This document shows positions 52,066-56,826 of a stretch of DNA of 56,826 bases, piece by piece. The position numbers and the translations under genes were made by a program. The stretch's first letter is position 1. Every line of letters begins with the position of its first letter. The notes under the pieces were generated by a model. That model saw only the letters and a list, made by a program, of their open reading frames with translations. It had not been told where the DNA came from and did no database searches. Source of the stretch: Bacteroidales bacterium (GTDB lineage Bacteria > Bacteroidota > Bacteroidia > Bacteroidales > VadinHA17); contig WOYX01000033.1 in NCBI GenBank assembly GCA_011620595.1, positions 1-56,826 of the forward strand, given 5' to 3'.

Positions 52066-52096
52066 CAAAACTACCTTAAAGCAGTGATAAATGAAA
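52066..52096 (-). promoter_or_regulatory. Promoter for metH (TTTC N19 TAGTTTTG)
   Basis: On the minus strand TTTC (52096-52093) and TAGTTTTG (52073-52066) are 19 bp apart; one mismatch in the -33 element. The start would be near 52060, leaving under 20 nt of leader, so no riboswitch fits before metH. Confidence 0.5.
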
Positions 52097-52222
52097 ATCA
52101 GATTGATTTCCTGAATGGACAACGCCAGTGAGGCTGCATAAAAAAATAAAAAACAATGGGTAAAAATAATTTTCAATGCATTAGATTTACATCTTACCTC
52201 CGTTTAAAATAGCTGGCAAATT

Positions 52223-55200
52223 ATGGTTATGCAATTTGGAAAAACATGGTGGGGCGAGCAATGGCTGCGGTCCCTGGCAAACGTGGACTATGACAACCGC
52301 CTGCCTCGGGGCGCCTCCTATGCCCGTAACGGATATGTGAAGGAGATAAAGATCAGGGAAAATATAATTAAAGCCAGAGTGGCCGGCAGTCGCCCCACGC
52401 CCTACAGTGTGACCCTGATCGTCCCCCCTTTTTTCGAGGAGGAGATCGAAATACTCATGCAGGAGATAATCAAACGCCCGGCCCTGATCTCCAGGTTGCT
52501 GAACCGTGAGCTCGATCCCGAATTGCTGCCTATAGCCGAAGGAGCAGGACTGAAGGTATTTCCAAAACAATGGACTGATTTTAAGATGCAATGCACATGC
52601 CCTGACTGGGCGGTGCCATGTAAGCACCTGGCCTCAGTTATTTACATGGTGAGCCGTGAGATTGACAACAATCCCTTTCTCGTCTTCGCAATCCATAAGG
52701 TTAATCTCCTTGAAGAGTTGAAGAAGCGGGGAATTTTTGTGGCTAACCCTAAAAAGACTGAGATTTTAAAACTCTCTGATCTCCTGAAAACAAGAAAGAG
52801 CCTGAGGAGTGGCTACGATGAAGAAAAAGTTTACGACCGTGTCGATTTCTCCACACTAAACGATATCTCCGAAGCTTTGGTGCACCTGCTGCCGGAGGCC
52901 CCGCCATTCTACCCGGGAGGTAATTTCCGCGAGAAATTCTCACTGCAGTTTCTGCGCAATGCCAAATCAGCCAGACGTGTTTTAAGCAGAAAACTCGATT
53001 TTGATGCCCTCTTCCCTGCAGAGACCAATCATCCCGAGGTCAACCATCATTCAACTGTCTCACTTTCTATTGACAGCGATCATGACGTTCAGATCCTGGG
53101 GGAACACCATTCGCTGAAAAAGCTGACTCAACTCATTCCTGCAGTTTACCGGCTTAATACCGACCATCTGCCAGACTATCAGCCTTCGATAGCTGCTCTT
53201 CACAAAATTATTCTCGCATCATTGCATTTGATTGCCAACGGGAATATAGTTCCGCAAATAGTGCAGCTTGGTAACAAGCATTTTATCATCCGCTGGCTTC
53301 CGGCTTTGATTGACAGCGAGGTACGTCTTATGACAGGGAAAATGGACAAAATCCTGCCGCCGGGGTTGCTCCTGTCGCCCAAAACAGTGCGGGGCACGAG
53401 GCAGCTTTTGCCTCTTGAAAACCAGACGAATGAATTGCTTTCCATAGTTGTCACTGAACTGGTTGCCCGTCTTTCGCCGCCATCAAACGGCGATCTGTTC
53501 GAAGATTTCTTCTTTAAAAACAAGGCTTACACTTTCACCGGCGTGGGAGAAAACGCGCTGAGTGGCGGCGTGAAGGTTTGGCTTGACCGGTTTCACCTTA
53601 GCACCGAAAACTACAAGCCCGTAATAACTGTCTCAGAGCTCGGCAATGAACAGTTTGACGTGCAGGTAAGTATTGAGGATGAATCGGATGCAGAAAATCT
53701 GCCGGTTCCCGTTACAAAAATACTGCAGGACAAACAATATGAAAAGCAACGGTTCAGGATACTGCAGTCACTTTCCCTGCTGTCACCGTTTATAAAAGGA
53801 CTCGACACACATATCAACTCGGGCGGCAATCAACCCATAATATTTGACATCAGTGAGTTTGCCCCGTTCCTGATGGATATGTTGCCTGCCGTTCGGCTGT
53901 TGGGCATAAAGATCATGCTCCCGAAATCGTTGCAGGAGCTGATTCATCCCAAAGCGACGGTGAAGCTCAGGCGAAATGCCGAACAGCAGGGCTACGTGCG
54001 CCTGGATGATCTGCTCTCGTTCGACTGGCAAGTCGCGCTGGGTGATACCATTGTCTCGCCCGATGAGTTCAGGAAACTGCTTACCAACGCTTCGGGTCTC
54101 TTCCGTTTCAAAGAGAACTATATCTATGTCAGCGAACCGGAAATGGAAAAACTGTATAAGTTTTTCAGCGCCGATAAAAGCCTGAACTCCTATCAGTTAC
54201 TCCAAACAGCCCTGTCGGAGGAATATGAAGGAGCCCCGGTTCTGCTTACCGGCGAAGTACGAGAACTGATAAGGGAACTCACTTCAGCTGAAGATATTAT
54301 GTTGCCGGCAGGACTGAATGCCACACTCCGGCCATACCAGAAACGGGGTTACTCGTGGATGTACCGGAACAGCCGCATCGGGTTCGGCAGTATCATCGCC
54401 GACGATATGGGTCTGGGCAAGACAGTGCAGGTTATCTCCATCCTGATGAAATTAAAGGAAGAAAATGCCTTGAACGATAAATATAAAGCGCTAGTGGTTG
54501 TTCCCACGGGATTGCTCACAAACTGGCAGTCGGAAATCCGTAAATTCGCCCCCTCCCTCTCCTCCCACATTTATCATGGAGGCGTGCGCGACATAAAACA
54601 GTTTGATGCCGATATAATGCTTACCACCTACGGTGTGCTTCGCAGTGATGCCGAGCTTCTGAAGAAACAGAAATGGCAGGTAATGATCATTGATGAAGCG
54701 CAAAACATCAAAAACCATGATACGGCACAGACCAAAGCGACGAAAAGCATCCCTGCCAATATTCGCATTGCCATGAGCGGAACACCGGTTGAAAACCGAC
54801 TGACAGAATTCTGGTCTATAATGGATTTCACAAATAAGGGCTACCTCGGCAATGAGAAAACTTTCAGATCTGAATTCGCCGAACCTATTCAGGTATTCAA
54901 TGATGAACAGGCAGTGGCAAGATTCCGCAAGATAACCTCTCCGTTCATGATGCGCCGCATGAAAACGGACAAGTCCATTATCTCGGATCTGCCCGACAAG
55001 GTAGAACAAAATCAGTATGCACTGCTGACGGGGCAACAGGCTGCACTCTATGAAAAAACTATGCAGATGGCGATGGATGAGATTGAAGGAGTGACCGGGC
55101 CGGACAGCCAGTCATTGTTTAAAAGACAGGGACTGGTGCTGCAGATGATACTGGCGTTAAAGCAGATATGCAATCACCCGACCAACTTTCTGAAAAACGG

Positions 55201-55735
55201 TAACTATGACCCGTCACTGTCAGGCAAAACGGAATTGCTCTTCGAACTACTCGACAGCATTATTGAAGCAGGGGAAAAGGTGCTCATCTTTACCCAGTTC
55301 AGGGAGATGGGCGATCTGCTGGAACGATTTATCTCCCAGCGTTTCGGCGACCGGCCTCTGTTCTATCACGGTGGCTGCAACGTCAGGCAGCGTCAGGAGA
55401 TGATAGACCGCTTCCAGCATAACCGTGCCGACAGGATCTTTGTTCTCTCACTCAAAGCCGCCGGAACAGGACTGAACCTTACCGCCGCCACGCACGTCAT
55501 CCATTACGATTTATGGTGGAACCCGGCAGTCGAGAACCAGGCAACCGACAGAGCTTACCGCATCGGGCAAAAGAAAAATGTTATGGTACACCGTTTCATC
55601 ACCAAAAACACCTTTGAAGAACGTATTGATGAAATGATCAGCAGCAAGAAACACCTGGCCGAGATGACCGTTGCCACCGGAGAAAACTGGATTGGCAAGC
55701 TAAGCAATAAGGAATTGAGAGAGATATTTGCCTAG
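52223..55735 (+). CDS. SNF2/HepA-family helicase with SWIM zinc finger
   Basis: 1170 residues from ATG 52223 (or 52229, giving MQFGKTWWGEQW). N-terminal SWIM finger CTCPDWAVPCKH (Cys124, Cys126, Cys133, His135), a long middle region typical of bacterial SNF2 proteins, then a complete superfamily 2 ATPase. Motif I is DDMGLGKT (Lys733), motif II DEAQ (824-827), motif III MSGTPVENR, and motifs V/VI LKAAGTGLNLTAA and QATDRAYRIGQ. It is expected to remodel DNA-bound complexes using ATP. It is a single gene, more AT-rich to the eye than its neighbours. No nuclease, methylase or other defence gene is adjacent, so a defence role is not supported. Confidence 0.92.
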   Translation: MVMQFGKTWWGEQWLRSLANVDYDNRLPRGASYARNGYVKEIKIRENIIKARVAGSRPTPYSVTLIVPPFFEEEIEILMQEIIKRPALISRLLNRELDPELLPIAEGAGLKVFPKQWTDFKMQCTCPDWAVPCKHLASVIYMVSREIDNNPFLVFAIHKVNLLEELKKRGIFVANPKKTEILKLSDLLKTRKSLRSGYDEEKVYDRVDFSTLNDISEALVHLLPEAPPFYPGGNFREKFSLQFLRNAKSARRVLSRKLDFDALFPAETNHPEVNHHSTVSLSIDSDHDVQILGEHHSLKKLTQLIPAVYRLNTDHLPDYQPSIAALHKIILASLHLIANGNIVPQIVQLGNKHFIIRWLPALIDSEVRLMTGKMDKILPPGLLLSPKTVRGTRQLLPLENQTNELLSIVVTELVARLSPPSNGDLFEDFFFKNKAYTFTGVGENALSGGVKVWLDRFHLSTENYKPVITVSELGNEQFDVQVSIEDESDAENLPVPVTKILQDKQYEKQRFRILQSLSLLSPFIKGLDTHINSGGNQPIIFDISEFAPFLMDMLPAVRLLGIKIMLPKSLQELIHPKATVKLRRNAEQQGYVRLDDLLSFDWQVALGDTIVSPDEFRKLLTNASGLFRFKENYIYVSEPEMEKLYKFFSADKSLNSYQLLQTALSEEYEGAPVLLTGEVRELIRELTSAEDIMLPAGLNATLRPYQKRGYSWMYRNSRIGFGSIIADDMGLGKTVQVISILMKLKEENALNDKYKALVVVPTGLLTNWQSEIRKFAPSLSSHIYHGGVRDIKQFDADIMLTTYGVLRSDAELLKKQKWQVMIIDEAQNIKNHDTAQTKATKSIPANIRIAMSGTPVENRLTEFWSIMDFTNKGYLGNEKTFRSEFAEPIQVFNDEQAVARFRKITSPFMMRRMKTDKSIISDLPDKVEQNQYALLTGQQAALYEKTMQMAMDEIEGVTGPDSQSLFKRQGLVLQMILALKQICNHPTNFLKNGNYDPSLSGKTELLFELLDSIIEAGEKVLIFTQFREMGDLLERFISQRFGDRPLFYHGGCNVRQRQEMIDRFQHNRADRIFVLSLKAAGTGLNLTAATHVIHYDLWWNPAVENQATDRAYRIGQKKNVMVHRFITKNTFEERIDEMISSKKHLAEMTVATGENWIGKLSNKELREIFA

Positions 55736-55765
55736 GTGAGTATGGATTTGCAGCAGGATTCGAAG

Positions 55766-56826
55766 TTAACGTGACCGCCCGCAGAGGGCTGAGGCTATGA
55801 GTGCTGTCAACCGGTTGATCTGCCTGGGCAGGCGACGACGAAGCTGATGTATCACTCTTCCCGACCTGATTACTTTTTTCACCACTCCCGCTACCATGGC
55901 AGCCTCGGAGGGCTCATCCTCCAGGATGACGGCGTCGCCCTGTGTGTGAATGAGGGACACCTCCTCCCCGGAAGTCACTTCGGTTACCCTGTGTATCACA
56001 TATCCTCCGTCGCGCCGCAGCGCCACAATCTCTCCCGGCACCGGCAGCCTGGCGCCGCCGGGCTCAATCACCACCGTATCACCCGGCCTGATGGCGGGCC
56101 ACATGCTGTAACCGCCGGCAGTTAAAGTGACAGGTCTCTGCTCACCGAGCATCACAGAAGCTGCATCCGCAGTTAGAGTCTTATCCTCCGCTTTTCTCCG
56201 CAACAGGTAATCGCGTATGCTGCTGTCAGGCACAAACGACAACCTGCTGATCTTCACTGACAAGACCAGGTTCTCCGCCGCTGCCGCCAGTCGTGATGCC
56301 GCCTCCCCGTCCCAGTTCTGCTGGATGCAGTTAGCCATGACCATCCCCACGGCACCGGCACCTGACACCGGCGTTGAGACATTGGCTCTCCCGTGGGCAA
56401 TAACCCACAGATGACCGACAGGAGCACTGCGCGGCTCATCATTGCGGTAAACGGGGGTGCTGTGCATCACCCACTTTCTGCCCTCATGACGCAGCACCAG
56501 CCTGTCGTCATGGATGACCCTGTCGCCCGCACTGTCAAAGATGCGTGCCAGGGTGGTCTTGCCACTGCCGGAGCGCCCCGTGAAGAGCCAGCCCCTGCCG
56601 CCGGTAACAACCCCTGAGCCATGGATCATGATATCACCCGCCCGTGAGAAAAGAAAATAAAGTAGCAGACCGTCAAGAGGCCAGGGAAGAGGATCAACAG
56701 TAAGATCAGAAATGCCGGTACTCCTATATTCAGCCGAAAGATCAGAGCCATGCTTGTCGTGGACAGGGCCAGTATGGGACTTAGCCCCTGACTTGCCATT
56801 ATGGGAATCCCGGGGTACCTGATCCG
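55766..56826 (-). CDS. HprK-like kinase fused to a signal-peptidase-like (S26B) domain, 5' end outside window
   Basis: The frame stays open from the stop at 55766 to the right edge, so this is a partial gene (at least 352 residues); the first in-window ATG at 56629 is internal. Upstream of it, PWPLDGLLLYFLFSRAGDI and then MIHGSGVV, the P-loop GRSGSGKTTL and IHDDRLVL match the HPr kinase-like fold found in PqqD-linked clusters. After a helical linker, GYSMWPAIRPGDTVVIEP (nucleophile Ser), GEIVALRRDGGYVIHRVTEV (His as in ER/SipW-type signal peptidases) and HTQGDAVILEDEP form an S24/S26 domain with no membrane helix. An unusual fusion; substrate unknown. Confidence 0.7.
   Translation of the reverse strand, partial: DQVPRDSHNGKSGAKSHTGPVHDKHGSDLSAEYRSTGISDLTVDPLPWPLDGLLLYFLFSRAGDIMIHGSGVVTGGRGWLFTGRSGSGKTTLARIFDSAGDRVIHDDRLVLRHEGRKWVMHSTPVYRNDEPRSAPVGHLWVIAHGRANVSTPVSGAGAVGMVMANCIQQNWDGEAASRLAAAAENLVLSVKISRLSFVPDSSIRDYLLRRKAEDKTLTADAASVMLGEQRPVTLTAGGYSMWPAIRPGDTVVIEPGGARLPVPGEIVALRRDGGYVIHRVTEVTSGEEVSLIHTQGDAVILEDEPSEAAMVAGVVKKVIRSGRVIHQLRRRLPRQINRLTALIASALCGRSR

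Noticed and set aside
52044-52222. SAM or cobalamin riboswitch before metH
   Set aside because: The promoter box leaves a leader of under 20 nt and no aptamer core is visible on the minus strand.
52223-55735. SNF2 helicase as part of a phage-defence island
   Set aside because: Neighbours are metH and an HprK-S26 gene; no nuclease, methylase or other defence gene is present.

Overview
This window reads as chromosomal DNA of a Bacteroidetes bacterium, most likely Bacteroidales or a close anaerobic or facultative relative. The evidence is a PorP-GldKLMN type IX secretion (T9SS) cluster, families largely confined to that phylum (DUF4954, DUF4270, DUF4296, a GldA-like ATPase), and TAnnTTTG-type promoter boxes in most promoter-bearing gaps. 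The DNA is GC-rich for the phylum. I see no phage, insertion sequence, CRISPR array, rRNA or tRNA. Nearly everything is housekeeping or envelope biology, so the notable points are unusual versions of known proteins, one riboswitch, one remnant gene and many short tandem repeats.

Layout. 1-6.1 kb (minus): DUF4954 beta-helix protein, glmS, a DUF4270 lipoprotein and a half-length glycogen-synthase-like protein. 6.2-9.9 kb (plus): panC, panD, a flippase-like membrane protein and radA. 10-12.3 kb (minus): a class A penicillin-binding protein. 12.4-21.9 kb (plus): topA, an arginase-fold protein lacking metal ligands, porP, then gldK-gldL-gldM-gldN, closed by a strong terminator. 22.1-23.2 kb (minus): mannose-1-phosphate guanylyltransferase. 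23.3-24.8 kb (plus): a MlaE/MlaF lipid transporter pair without its MCE partner. 24.8-27.9 kb (minus): a remnant of a DUF5723-like outer-membrane protein gene and a 915-residue beta-propeller protein. 27.9-28.35 kb: a GC-rich repeat block. 28.35-32 kb (plus): a TonB-dependent receptor and an acyltransferase. 32.1-33.1 kb (minus): trpS.

33.4-40.1 kb (plus) is a compact run: rbfA, a methyltransferase, a LolC/E-like permease, a DUF4296 lipoprotein, an amidohydrolase, a radical SAM protein and a glycosyltransferase. 40.1-43.7 kb (minus): a PAP2-like membrane protein, rpoN and asnS. 43.8-47.1 kb (plus): a tandem universal stress protein, a GldA-like ATPase and metK. 47.3-52 kb (minus): metF and metH. 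52.2-55.7 kb (plus): a SWIM/SNF2 helicase. At the right edge (minus), an HprK-like/signal-peptidase-like fusion gene runs out of the window.

How the genes work together. The topA-gldN stretch makes the T9SS ring and motor, plus PorP. metK, metF and metH form a methyl cycle: MetF supplies methyl-folate, MetH makes methionine and MetK makes S-adenosylmethionine (SAM). The metK leader carries a SAM-II-like riboswitch directly after a promoter box. glmS, the guanylyltransferase, PBP1A, MlaEF, the Lol-like permease and the glycosyltransferases feed the envelope.

The most interesting items are the metal-ligand-free arginase homologue beside the T9SS genes, the HprK-S26 fusion at the right edge, the metK SAM-II leader, and a window-wide pattern of short tandem duplications (7, 14, 21, 39 and about 45 bp) in gaps and inside otherwise conserved enzymes. 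All family assignments come from reading motifs by eye; no database search was run.
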